A stretch of 64,000 bases of DNA from assembly GCA_022575985.1 (NCBI GenBank), contig JAKSXM010000141.1, forward strand, positions 248,001 to 312,000, given 5' to 3'. This document shows positions 24,161 to 35,334 of this stretch, in pieces. The notes below the pieces were generated by a model. It worked only from the letters and a program-made list of their open reading frames with translations, was not told the origin of the DNA and did no database searches. The position numbers and the translations under genes are program-made. Each line of letters opens with the position of its first letter. The first letter of the stretch is position 1. The stretch comes from Anagrus nilaparvatae. Its lineage: Eukaryota > Arthropoda > Insecta > Hymenoptera > Mymaridae.

Positions 24161-25425
24161 TTACATCTGAAAATAAAAAATAATATTTTTCATTAAGTAC
24201 AAAATATAATTTAATATTCACATACCCGTGAAAAAAATTATATAGTAAGTAAAATTTTTTACAGTGTATATGAAATATTTAATGGATGTTTTGAATAAAA
24301 TTTGATAATTACCAATGACAAAAGTAATTTATTTTTTAATCTGCTGCTAGAATTTATAATTTTTTCACAATCTGGAAGATTTTTAAATTTTGCTTTATTT
24401 TTAGTAATAAAATTTACAGCGGAATCCATTAATATCATTGCATCGCAGACATCAGCAATCACAACAATTTTTCCAATATTATCGATGTTGATATTATTAC
24501 TTAGAGTCTTTTCGCAAAGAGTCTTCAAATCCTTAATTCTGTACTCGGCAGCAAACTTAATCAACTCATGAGCAATGTTTTGCAAATTTTCTACTTTATT
24601 CAGATAAATAAACCGCAACATTTCCTGTATTATTTCGTAGGATGTATCAATTAATTTTATGGGATTGGCAGATGCTTCTTCTTTTTTAAGAATTTCAAAA
24701 AATACGGGACTTGCAGCAGCTAGCACACATTTATGGACTTTAATTTCCTTTTTATCAACAATCAAAGTAAAATCAGACAAAACAGCATCTTGATACAAAT
24801 TTTTCCACGTACTGCTGACAGTTTCTTGTACATTCTGTGATATTGATACAAACTCTTCAATCGGGTCGTCTTTTATTTCTGATAATTGTATTGTTCTTAA
24901 AGTGAAATCTGCTTTAACCCAAGCCTTAATGCAACAAAAAAGTATAAACTTATTGTCTTGCAAACAATTTTCTACAACATCTTTTTCTATGTATTTAGTC
25001 CATCCGTAACCAGCACTTTCTATATTGAATTCATGATAACTTTTTTTTTTAATTTGTAATTTATTGTTTTTATTGAACAAACTTATTGAAAACTCAGCCT
25101 GAATGCTCATAGATTTTGTAAAACTTGGACATAAGTAAAGAGACACGTGATCTTTATTTTCAACATTATCCCCATTTGGATATATTTCAAGATACCAAGA
25201 AATACATTCGTTTTTTTTCATTTTAAAGTATTTACTTTTTATGCTCCGGACTTTGCTTAAATCTTGCTTTTTGCTGTAATCATGAATGATACAAAGAAAA
25301 TTGCAATAAAATGGATCGGAGTTTATAAATACTTCGGTAGAGTACAATTCATTTACTTGAAGCTCAGTGTCACCCTTACAAACATTTTTTGCAGCCAAAA
25401 GAACCTTTTTATTTGAATAACTCAT
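24161..25425 (-). CDS. MB3: MATH-BTB (TD-POZ/SPOP-like) protein
   Basis: Exon 1 is 25425-24313 (371 codons), starting MSYSNKKVLLAAKNVCKG; the open frame extends upstream but has no ATG. The MATH domain is at about residues 38-170 and includes YLCPSFTKSMSIQAEFSI. The BTB domain is at about 208-306 with LSDFTLIVDKKEIKVHKCV and AAASPVFFEIL, followed by a BACK-like helical tail. Donor TTG|GTAATT and acceptor TTATTTTCAG|ATGTAA at 24166 would end the protein ...LSLM at 24161. As in MB2, a longer out-of-phase reading exists in the 3' exon (CNYLSRPQNRE). Expected role: cullin-3 ubiquitin-ligase substrate adaptor. It is the unit I counterpart of MB5, from which it differs mainly between residues 86 and 158. 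Confidence 0.85.
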
Positions 25426-25980
25426 AATTTTTCTAAACTTCGTTGCTTTTCCGAAACATAAAACTAAATTCAATGTATAATTATCTGATAAAAATCTAAT
25501 ATTTGAAAATTATTTGACATTCAATGTGCACTTTATACGTTTTCAAAACTACTCAACTGTCGAACTAGTCGTATTGATGTAAAATTTGATGTAAAATTTA
25601 TCAGCTCATACCCCTACACACCAACGTGTAGTTGTGTTTAAAATATTTATAATGTCGTTGTTTTCAAATTCATTGATGTAAACATATACAAAGCTGTTCA
25701 AATGTACACAGTAAATTGAATTAACTTAAATTCCCAGAAATTTTTCAAAAAATTATAACTTATTAATATTAGAAATTTCAATGTATATAATTTTTCAATT
25801 ATTTTTTTCTTTTTGTTTTTTTTATTAAATTTTATATTTAAAACTTTTTGAGTTTAGTTCCCCAAAAATGTAATTAGATTTATTTATAATTAAAATATTT
25901 ACATGAATTTCTTTAAACTAGTATACTTTTAAATAAAAAAATTTAAAACTACGTCCAAAAAAGAAAAAAAATTTGGTGTA
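25426..25980. other. MB3 upstream region
   Basis: 5' flank of MB3, including the TTATCAGATAA block at 25481-25491. At about 25870-25880 unit II has an extra 1.6 kb (46202-47808) that is absent here. Confidence 0.5.
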
Positions 25981-27387
25981 CCGTATAGGAGCCGGTTTTC
26001 GATCAGAAGTCACTTTCTTATACCTAGCTGTATCTTTATTTGTTGAAAAATATACTTTAAAATTAATATTTGGAGTTAAATATTGTTGCATTTGATCAGG
26101 GAAATCCTATATTTTACTATCCCAATTAAAAAAATGTCAAATTTATTGATGGATAATTTATAATTTACATTTATTACAAGTGTGCAAGGTAAGGTAATTT
26201 CGATAATGCAAATTCTATTTTTGATAATAGTATCATTTTGATCGAATTAATTTTCGATAATTTGAAAATCGTTAAAACTAAGTTTAAATCGCGCGAGTTT
26301 TAATAGAATTCTTATAGGTATAACTATACCTATTTCTTTCCTCCCTTTTCACTTCTTTTTTCTTGTTTTTTTAATATAAAATACCTATAATAAGAATAAA
26401 ATATAGTAAACAGCAGATGAACTACACTCTTGTATAATCATGTATTTTAAACATTTATTTATTAAAATTTGCTTTTTAATTTTAATTAACGAAAGATAAT
26501 AGTTGATATAATGTTTTTAAAACTCAAGGAAACAAAATAGGCGCCTTATGTAAGCAACCTGATGTATACGTTCAGTTTGGGCGCGACTTTATTAGGGGTC
26601 GTTTACCTGTTTAATTATTTGTGTATTTAAAAATAAAAACGACATAAATTTTATGAAAAAAGTGTTGGAATATAGTTTTTATATATTTTTAATATTAAAA
26701 TAAAGGTTTTTTTTCATTTCAAAGCGTGTATACGTAATTTTTATTAAAATCAAAGCATTTACGAGCATTTATTGTGTTATAAACAAAGTGATACATAAGT
26801 ATATAAGTACTTTAAATTGTGTTTATGTGTGTTAGTTTATTAAATATTCTATTAATTATTATAAAATATAGTATAAATAATGTAATTATGACAAATTTAG
26901 TGTATTATTATTAAATAAATATCGTTTAAATTAAAAAAAGTGTAATTAAATTGAAAATATCGAAAATACCCATACGTGTAAAAAAGTTCGGATTCGATTA
27001 TCGATATACCTATTTAAAATAAATTTGCAATAAATAAGTGAATATAACCCTTTCCCTTCATTTATTAAAGCATCACAACGTAATTAAAAGCATTTTTAGT
27101 ATTCGGCATAGAGTAGGTATCCCTAAAACTCGATTTTAATAACACACGAGATTTGGTGAAAACGATGAGAAAAATCTCCTAAGGTTGTACAAGAGAGCAT
27201 TTTTCTTATTTTTTTTATTAATTTAAGTTGTTTTTTAATATCGGTAACGTAGAAATTAGTTCCTTAGGGTTAGTAGTTTCATAAGAAAATTCGGTTTTAG
27301 ATAAATTATGCATACTTTTTTATATAAAAGCTAATTTGTGTGTATTTGATCAAAAGCCAATACGTTCGAAAACTGGCTCCTATACGG
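25981..27387. mobile_element. 1.4-kb DNA transposon insertion, TA duplication, unit I only
   Basis: The ends CCGTATAGGAGCCGGTTTTC and GAAAACTGGCTCCTATACGG are inverted repeats of about 22 bp with one mismatch, flanked by TA at 25979-25980 and 27388-27389. Unit II has the uninterrupted site (GGTGTATTTTTTATTT near 47880), so this is a true insertion after the duplication. The interior is A+T-rich, not palindromic, and shows no transposase. A short G+C-richer patch lies near 26540-26600. TA duplication fits Tc1/mariner-like mobilisation. Confidence 0.88.
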
Positions 27388-27509
27388 TATTTTTTATTTT
27401 TTTAGCCAAAAAATAAAAAAAAATTGTAAAAATTAGATATTAGATTTGTATTAGATCCAAAAAATCGAGTAAAGGCGATATTTCTAAAACTATTGCACTT
27501 CCATATACA

Positions 27510-27600
27510 GGAAAACCCCGGTATCCGCGGTTAATGCGTTCTCAAAAAGTGCCGTGAATACCGAATCCACCTGGAATCCGCGAATACTGAAGCATTGTTT
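27510..27600. repeat. Short pogo/Tigger-like terminal fragment
   Basis: AAAACCCCGGTATCCGCGGT and the following GAATCCGCGAAT-type blocks resemble the ends of pogo/Tigger-type mariner elements. The same fragment occurs at 47997-48068 in unit II, with a small internal deletion. No transposase is seen. Confidence 0.3.
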
Positions 27601-28930
27601 CTTATTTGTGCCAGTTTATTTTGCACCAGTTAGAATTGGTTTTCAGCTTTTCCCTTAAGCTTACAAAGTATGCAAAAACAGGCAAGAAAATAATACTTTT
27701 TTCTCGTTAAAATGGGCAATCTATTTTTATAAATATTAATTTTTATAAAAGTATTCTTTATTTTAAAATAATTTTTAAATTATACAACATTAAATAATTT
27801 TTACATTATTCAGTCTTTTTACAAAAAAATTAAAAACTATATCTATATTTACAAAACAGGAGCATGCAATATTTGAGGGAATTCACTCCAACTGGTTCCA
27901 AGTTGGACGAAAGGGTCACGGAAATCTATAGAAACTATTTTTTCCTACAATGAAACTAATAATAAGTGCTTCCAAGAACTTTTAGATTTTTAGGTCCAAG
28001 TCTCGATTTTTTTCAGCTATTTTTGTGTTTTTGGCCTTTTTTAAAAATAGACTAAAAATTTTGTTGTTAATGCTGCAAAATGTTTATCTTTCTTTGAAAA
28101 AAAGAAAGTTTTAGTTTAGCGATCAGAATAAGACTAAGCTTGTAGCGCGATGCAAGCGTGGCACTCGCTTGACCGGGGTAGAATTAGCAAGGGCCTCGCT
28201 AGCGTCGTGCCAGAAGCCAATTTTGATTCTGCTGTACAAAATTTCCCGTAGAATTCCATGGTCTAAATGTTGAAATTTACTCTGCGTGCGCGTAAAAATT
28301 GATATTTTTAATTTATAATTGAAATTCCTCTTTCAGCTAAAATATCTTAAGGCGTAGATTTCCTTCTAATTAATATTAAATTTTTTATTTCATAATCTAT
28401 TTTTATACTATAAAAAAGAATCCGTAAGATAAACTAATCTGAATACTACAAAATCAAGTGATTATATTTCATAAATTATTAGCTTTTTAAGAAAATATCA
28501 TTAAATATCATTTACATATCTAGGGCAAAAAAAGCATATTTTCTCCCCTAGGGAGACGGCTTTTTTGCCCATTATATGGTAAACTATATTTTAGAACACG
28601 GGACAAAATATGGGGTTCGACTTTTGCATGCTGTCTGCACTGGCTCGCTACGCTCGCTTGTGCATACAACTGCATGCAAAGTCGAAACCAACATTGTATC
28701 CCTTGTTTAATAAATAGCTATTTTTGATTTGCATCTTGCAGATTATGAAATTCCACGGATTTTTGTAGGGGATAAAAATAATTAAATAAGTTATAAAGCA
28801 AGAAATTTAAGCCTAATTAGAAGGAAATCAATATTTTGAGATATTCAAACACAAAGAGAAAAATAATGATTAGCTTTTTATTATTTTCTTTTTCAATTTT
28901 TTTTTTTTTTTTTTTTTTCATTTATTTATA
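27601..28930. other. Spacer with unit-I-specific inserts
   Basis: No gene. Compared with unit II (48068-49320), unit I has two extra pieces: 28146-28225 (G+C-rich, 80 bp) and about 28499-28732. The second holds GGGCAAAAAAAGC facing GCTTTTTTGCCC and a hairpin at 28594-28708. Confidence 0.5.
28594..28708. repeat. Hairpin MITE, about 115 bp, unit I only
   Basis: AACACGGGACAAAATATGG and the facing CATTGTATCCCTTGTTT are imperfect complements. Inside them TTCGACTTTTGCATGC faces GCATGCAAAGTCGAA perfectly, with GGCTCGCTACGCTCGC in the loop. It is absent from unit II. Confidence 0.55.
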
Positions 28931-29132
28931 ATATCAGATAAACAAAAAAAGTATAGTTTTAGTAGGTATTCCTAAGTAATGAATTTTAATAACTAAGAAA
29001 TTTGAAACCTAAAACTTATTTTTTAAATACAAATGTTACTACACGCGTAGTAAAAATTGATGATATTCAACATCTCTTTTCAACCGAAAGTTTTTTTTTC
29101 AGATTTTTATCACTTTAGAAAAATTTTAGTGC

Positions 29133-29978
29133 TAACATGGAACATGTTTATAGGGAGCGGGTACCATGGATATCTGAAAATCCATGTTCAGGGACTTGTA
29201 ATAATTCGGGTTAAGAGACTTAAAATATTTTCGATTTAAGGACTTAAACGGGTTTAGAGAATCAGAATAGTGTGGGTTCAGAATCTTAACATTTGGTAAA
29301 GGTCATAATTAGAAATTATAAAAATAGCAAATTGTATTGTAATGTTGCGTAAAATTTATGAATTATACCTACAGTCCTCAGCTGTAAGTGAACATGTTTA
29401 ATGTACTTATGTTGTGTTTACACAAATGGTTATCTGTTTTTTTTTTACAGAGGAGATATTTAAATTATTCGAAGTTTGGTGGTTTAGCGAAATTTGTTTT
29501 AAGCGATAAAATATACGAAATACCTATTTAGACTATTTATTTTGTTTGCTTTTCAAGTTTTATAAATAAAGGACAAAAAAACCGACGAAGAAATTAAAAA
29601 TTAGCCAAAAACTTAATTTGGGTCCAAAATGACCAGATTTGGACCTAGAGGGCTAAAAATTGGTGAAATTTGATTCTGACAAAAAAGTATGCAAAAAATA
29701 AGTTAATTCGGGAGACTCGTTCTCCCGATTCTATGACTTCTTATTTGGAATTATCCATGCATGAATTTTAATTTAACTTCACTTTGTTTGTACTTTACTT
29801 GTGGTCCAATTACACAACAAAAAAACACGCGGAACATATTCGCAAGATACCAAATTTAGTTTAACCAAATTCTCAACTAAATTTTACTTGAATTTAGTAA
29901 CTTATTAACCATATAATTTAAGATCTCGAGCTGAACACTTCTCACTTCAAACAAATCGAATATGTTAAACAATTATTT
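29133..29978. other. 3' flank of the unit I Toll gene with ATGGAACATG repeat
   Basis: The region starts with a dispersed repeat (ACATGGAACATGTT followed by GGGACTT..AAAATATTTTCGATTTA blocks). It is one copy here but tandemly duplicated in unit II (49381-51348). A mirrored pair TCGGGAGACTCG/TTCTCCCGA at about 29709-29728 can form a short hairpin. No gene. Confidence 0.5.
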
Positions 29979-32900
29979 TTATATAACACTTTCTGCTATT
30001 TCTGTTAAAAAACTTTCATTTTCTTCTCTAACTTGCTCACCCTTTGGATTCGGTAAAGCAATAAACAATTTTTTCCAAAAATGCTTTTCACCCCATTTTA
30101 AATAAGTATTCATTTCTATATAAGCTTTCAATTCTGGCTGTAGTTGATCAACATTTTTAATATCACCATACAATATTATAATAATTCTGGTTAATTTTTC
30201 TTTGGTCATCAGGCTATGAGCTGTTTTAAATTCAGTCATTCCCCAATGACTGACTATATAGTTTTCTGATAATAAAATTATTGTACACCGAGACTCTAAA
30301 ACTGATCGTATTATATTATCTTGAATCCATTCACCAGGTTCCCAGTCTCGATTATCAATGCATATTTTATAAGGTGTATCACCGTTTTCAATCCCTGGTA
30401 ATAATTCATTTATTATGAAATCTTCATCTTTGTATGAGAAACTAAGAAATGGATCAGATTTTTTACTTTCATTTGTTTCATCTTTTTTTACCCACCAAAG
30501 GCAGAGTTTATTTGAATGTAAAAATATTTTCAATTTTAATTTCAATCGAAAATGAAAAGCGAGAGCAATTCCTAATATTATGCAAAATACCGCTACTGAA
30601 AAAATGATGATTAAGAAAAATTTTAAATGCAAAAAATAGCCACAATAACTATTTTTAAGTTCCATTAATAAAATTTCATCATAATAGCATGTAATATTAA
30701 AGATTTTATCTGGTTTATCTTCATTTAATTGTTTAAATAATTTATCGATTATTGAACAATGGCAATTTAGCGGATTGTTTCGAAGGAATAAATTATTTAT
30801 TGATCTGAAATATGTAATTAGAAGATCTGCATCAATAAATGAGCCAATGATATTGTTTGATACATTAAGTTCCTGAAAACTAATAAATATTTAATATTTT
30901 TTACTAAAGTAATAAAAAAAATTAAATTAACTCAGTAACGCTGGGGCGGAGAGTTTTGGAAGTGAGCAAAAATAAATATATTCCCTTCTAGATATATGTG
31001 GCTAAAAAGTTTCATATGGTAAAATTTCCCGCTCTTTCATAATCTGAAATTAGTTTTCACCTACAACCCTTAAATATACCCTAAAAAAGGGAGTGAAAAG
31101 GGTAGGTAAGGCATTATTAAGAAATGTTTAGAAAAATCAATGAAAAAAGTATCAAATTTTATTGAAAAATGTTTGAACATGTTATTTTTCATGTAAATTT
31201 AAGTAAACTTTGTATATGTTACGGGTAGAGTCCGATCTCTGGATAAAGTTAGGACTATCCGGTTAAAACTATAGCATTACCCAAACTGTATTGGATAAAG
31301 TCCGATTCTTGACAATTTTTATTTTTATAAAGCTTTGTATAAAATCCAAGTTACCTGGATAAAGCCCGATTCGTATAAAATTTAATACAATATAGTATAA
31401 AATAAACAAACATCTAGTAACTTTGAAAAAATAGTATATTTACGGCTCGTGTCCAGAAAAGTAAAGAATGGCCCGAATCAAACGTAAATTACCTTCCGAG
31501 GCGAAGCCAAGGATGGTAAACTGCGATTAGGGTCATTCTTTATTTATGGACAAGGGCTGTATAAAATTTTTCTAAAACAGTAGCGAGAAATATTCGTGGC
31601 TACTTTCGTGGCTACTGAACAGAAAAAATATTTTATTATTTTAGAATCGGACTTTATCCAACACACCTTGGATAAATCTAGCTTTAACCGGATAGTTTTA
31701 GCTTTATCCAGAGATCGGACTCTACCCGTAACATATACATTGAGGCCTTATTCATTTTGGTCCTATTTACAACCCTTAAGAGGTGTATAGGAGTAGTTTC
31801 AAATTCAACATCAGTTTTGTGCAAAAATTTTACCGCACCCTCTAAAATAGGTGTGAATGGGATAAAGCAGCCGTATTAGGACTATGCTTTATGGCAAATT
31901 TGTCAAAGTCACCCCTATTTTAGAGGGTGCAATAAAACATTTGCACAAAACTGATGTTGTATTTGAAATTAGCAGACAATTTTACTTAAGAATATAATTT
32001 CAATTATAAAAAATAAGTTTTATTTTATTTTTTTTTTTTAAACTACTCCTATACACCTTTTAAGGGTTGTAAATAAGACCAAAATGAATGAGACCTTAAT
32101 GTATACGACGTTTACTTAAATTTACATAAAAAGAATATGTTCAAACATTTTTCAATAAAATTTGATACTTTTTTCATAAATTTTTCCAAACATTTCCTAA
32201 TAATGCCTGACCTACCCCTTTTAAGGGTTGTAGGTAAAGACTATTGACAGATTCTGAAAGAAAGTGAAATTTTACTATCAACTTATCTACAAGGGTCATC
32301 AATATATTTATTTTTGCTCACTTCCAGAACTCTCTGCCCCGACCTACCTACCTTCAAATTGTACTTTAAAATATTTTCATCAAAATCTTTGATAAAATTG
32401 TTTGATAAATCTAAATAAATAATTTTATTGTAACCCTCTTTTGTCATATCAGGAAACTCTGTAAGATTATTTGACTGCAAAATTTAATTCAATTTTGGAA
32501 ATACTTCTGATGTTTGAAAATTTTGGAGCTTCCGAAAGATTTTTATAGGAACAATCGACAATTAAGGAATTATCATATGGTCTAATGGAGCATTCGCAAT
32601 TTCCATTTTCAAAGCACCAATTTTTGTTATTATTTAAATGACAACTGAAGTTTTGACGATCCAGATTGAAAATATTCACGTTACGAAGAGAATTAGGTTC
32701 ACTACAAAATAGATCTTTGGATGTAAATTTAACTGAATTTTCGTTTTTCAATCTTAAAGGATTGTTAATTTTATAGATGTATTTTATAAAATTATAAAAT
32801 TTGCAGTCACAGTGAATAGCGGCTTTCTCGTGCTTAATATTTATATGCATACCACTTGCAATCTCGAACCACTCCAATAACTGTAAAGCATGTGAAGTCA

Positions 32901-33334
32901 ATTTGCCTATAGTTACATTTACTATTTTAGCAGTCGAAAAATCAAATTCTACTCTCTGCAAAAAATTATTTAATAAATTTTATTATTATATTTATTATTA
33001 TTTTATATCGGTTTATTGTAAATTATTTACTTCAACGTCTGGAAATGAATTATTTTTCAGTTTTAAATTTTGCATGTTATGATTTGTAATCCAGTCACTG
33101 TATATTTTGCTAATGTTGTTGCTTGAAAGATCCAGAAAATATAATTGTTTGCAGTAATCTAAAGGTGAATATAAATTATTAATGTTGTTAACATCAATGA
33201 AAGATAATTTATTTTTAGAGAAATCAGCTGTTGCTAGTAATTTTAAATCTTTAAAAGCGTTTTGGTTAATATGATGCAAATTGTTTTCACTAAAGTCAAT
33301 ATATTTTAACAGTTTTAATCCGTACAGCATATCC
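29979..33334 (-). pseudogene. Truncated, frameshifted Toll receptor (unit I)
   Basis: Three 3'-terminal exons remain: 33334-33031 (leucine-rich repeats), 32955-32352 (LRR C- and N-terminal cysteine clusters) and 30872-29979 (last LRR, transmembrane segment, TIR domain). Splice borders match the intact unit II gene. Three defects are visible. The 5' exons are missing because the duplication junction at 33374 cuts the gene. An extra A in the run at 32479-32482 shifts the frame in the middle exon. The first TIR box reads SDPFLSF instead of YDAFLSF (about 30449-30460). The rest of the TIR is well kept, for example RDWEPGEWIQDNIIRSV and MNTYLKWGEKHFWKKL, so inactivation is recent or the last exon is still under constraint. 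A transcript might still be made. Confidence 0.88.
30950..32342. repeat. Nested palindromic element filling the last intron of Toll (unit I)
   Basis: The intron 30873-32351 is almost wholly an inverted repeat. GGGGCGGAGAGTTTTGGAAG at its 5' side on the plus strand faces CTTCCAGAACTCTCTGCCCC at the other. Inside lie further mirrored layers: CCTACAACCCTTAAATATAC and its complement, then GTTACGGGTAGAGTCCGATC at 31219 facing its complement at 31711-31732. A second, offset inverted repeat covers about 31745-32100 (CATTTTGGTCCTATTTACAA type). The exon frame reads on into the element for about 22 codons before a stop, which is read-through of the donor, not coding. Confidence 0.8.
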
Positions 33335-33378
33335 CTGTAATATAAAAGTCATTGTGTACGGAAAATTCAATGTGAAAT

Positions 33379-35330
33379 GATAATATTTGGATACTATAAA
33401 ATGAGTAATCAAAATAATACACTAATATTCATAACTTTTTTTTTTTTTATACAGAGAAAACGATGTTTTGGCCTCAAAAGGATCATTTTTAAATTCAAAA
33501 GAAATTTTTCCTCAGTGTAGGTTTTTTGGGCAGCCTAATATAGAGTCCAATTAAGAGGCTGGAAATTAGGGTAAAACTCTTCAAATCAGTAAAAACAACC
33601 CTATTTTTTTTTTGCAATATTTTGGAACTGAAGCTAAGATAATCAATAATAAGTGCCTTTTTTCAAGATTCATTTACAAAGTATTCGTTTTTTTTTGTAG
33701 AAATTGCGTACCCACTGGAGAGAAGGTCTACTCTATGTATTTTGGCTACATAGCTATTTTTTTAATTTTTTTATGTAAAATATTTTGAGACAAAAATTTT
33801 CAAAAAATTAAGTATCCGATTTGAGATATCGAGTAAAAACCATATTTTCAGATATTAGTTCTTTCATATAATTAAATGAGGTATTACATACAAAATAAAA
33901 AATATTACATTATTTATATTGTTGTTGTTTCTATCGCCCATGGTTTTTTAAAATATATATCTATTGTTTTCTATAAATTGACCTGTACTGGGCTGAGCTC
34001 GAAAATAATAGATATAAAAATATTACAGTTTTTTTTATTTTCTTATTTTTTAAATTTTCAGAAATAAATTTTAAAAAAATTAAGTATCAGTTCCAAAAAA
34101 TTACTATGTACAAGAAAAAATTACTATTTCACTGACTAAGAAAGTATGATTTAGTGACTAGAAAATTCAACTTGCATGAAAATTGAACTTTAATGGGGCG
34201 AATTGCCCATTTTAGGGTAAAATTCTAATATAGGGAGTAAACAGAGTTTTCCCATCTGTTTACGCTACAGATTTCATTTTTCTCCCCGAATGGGGCCAAT
34301 TTGGTAAAATTTGATACATACATTAATTCTGCAGCTTACAGTTTTCGTGATTTTGAAACGCGATCGACAATTTTTTATAATTTTTACTTGATGAACCTTA
34401 ATTTTCAATTTTCAAGGTCATAGGAATACATTGGCATTTAAGTTAAAGCATTAAGTGCTTTTTTTTACTTTAGTAAAATTTAAGTTTATGCAAAAAAATG
34501 TAATATTACGTTAAATAAATTATCTTCCATAATACTAACCCAAGAGTTAATTTTATTTATTATATTATTTTAAAGTTTAAGTTGTTCAAATAAATAATGG
34601 GGTTGATTTTTGTAAAAAAGAACCTGAAAATTGTGATCAGAGGGTCAAAAAATACAAAGGTGTCACACGTAATTTTCGAAAAAATTTTGTTTCAACAATT
34701 TATTAACAATTAAATATATTGTTTAAATAATTAATCATACGACCTTACAAATTAGAAATTTTGGTTCAAAATATAAATAATAAAATCAGGGACTCAGGGA
34801 CAAAATTTTGAATTATTTTATCTACAGAATATTTAACATATAAATTTTTGGCCAATTTTGCAATAAATTGTTAATATAACAAATAATTGACCACGAGTTT
34901 TGCCAAATAGACCTCGGATTCGTGTTTAGCGGGTCAAAAAATATATTTAGTATTTTGTAAAAAAATATTAAATACCAACTGGAAAAATGATTCATACCTT
35001 TAATATTTTTTGACCTTTAATTAATTTATAAATTTTTATTATTTGAAAATTTTTATTTTTTGTTATTAAAAAAATTTTAAACAAAAAATTTTTTATTAAT
35101 GTTGATATTAAATTTTAAGATAACTATAATATAATAGTAAGTAAATATTTTTGAATATTGTAAATATTGATTACTAAATGTAAAAATATTATTTTAAATT
35201 TAACAGAACTACAAAAAGAATTTTCAAAAAAATAATTTAAAAAGACGAAAAAATTAATTAATTTAAATCCCAAATCCGAAAATCCTGGAAACTGCATCCT
35301 TTGCTGTTTTTGGTTCTGAGCCTTCTTCAC
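33379..35330. other. Start of unit II, non-coding
   Basis: Repeat of 13435-15015 followed directly by the repeat of 18850-19262. No gene; it contains AT-rich blocks of the AAGTATCCGATTTGAGATAT type shared with other repeats in the window. Confidence 0.5.
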
Positions 35331-35334
35331 AAAA

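Larger units (their letters stand above)
13430..33378. repeat. Unit I of a large direct tandem segmental duplication
   Basis: From 13430 (GAAATGATAATATTTGGATA) the sequence recurs in order from 33374: 13430-15015 matches 33374-34940, 18850-21150 matches 34945-38955, 21143-25870 matches 40141-46200, 25880-29950 matches 47808-51350, and 29979-33374 matches 51373-57410. Copies are near-identical apart from indels and insertions. Unit I ends inside the Toll gene at 33378, where it meets the start of unit II. It carries MB2, MB3 and a truncated Toll gene. Confidence 0.92.

Noticed and set aside
32283..32350. Extension of the Toll exon to a stop at 32283 (VGRSGQRVLEVSKN)
   Set aside because: A clear donor (AAG|GTAGGT) precedes it, splicing restores a perfect leucine-rich repeat, and the extension lies in the palindromic intron element.
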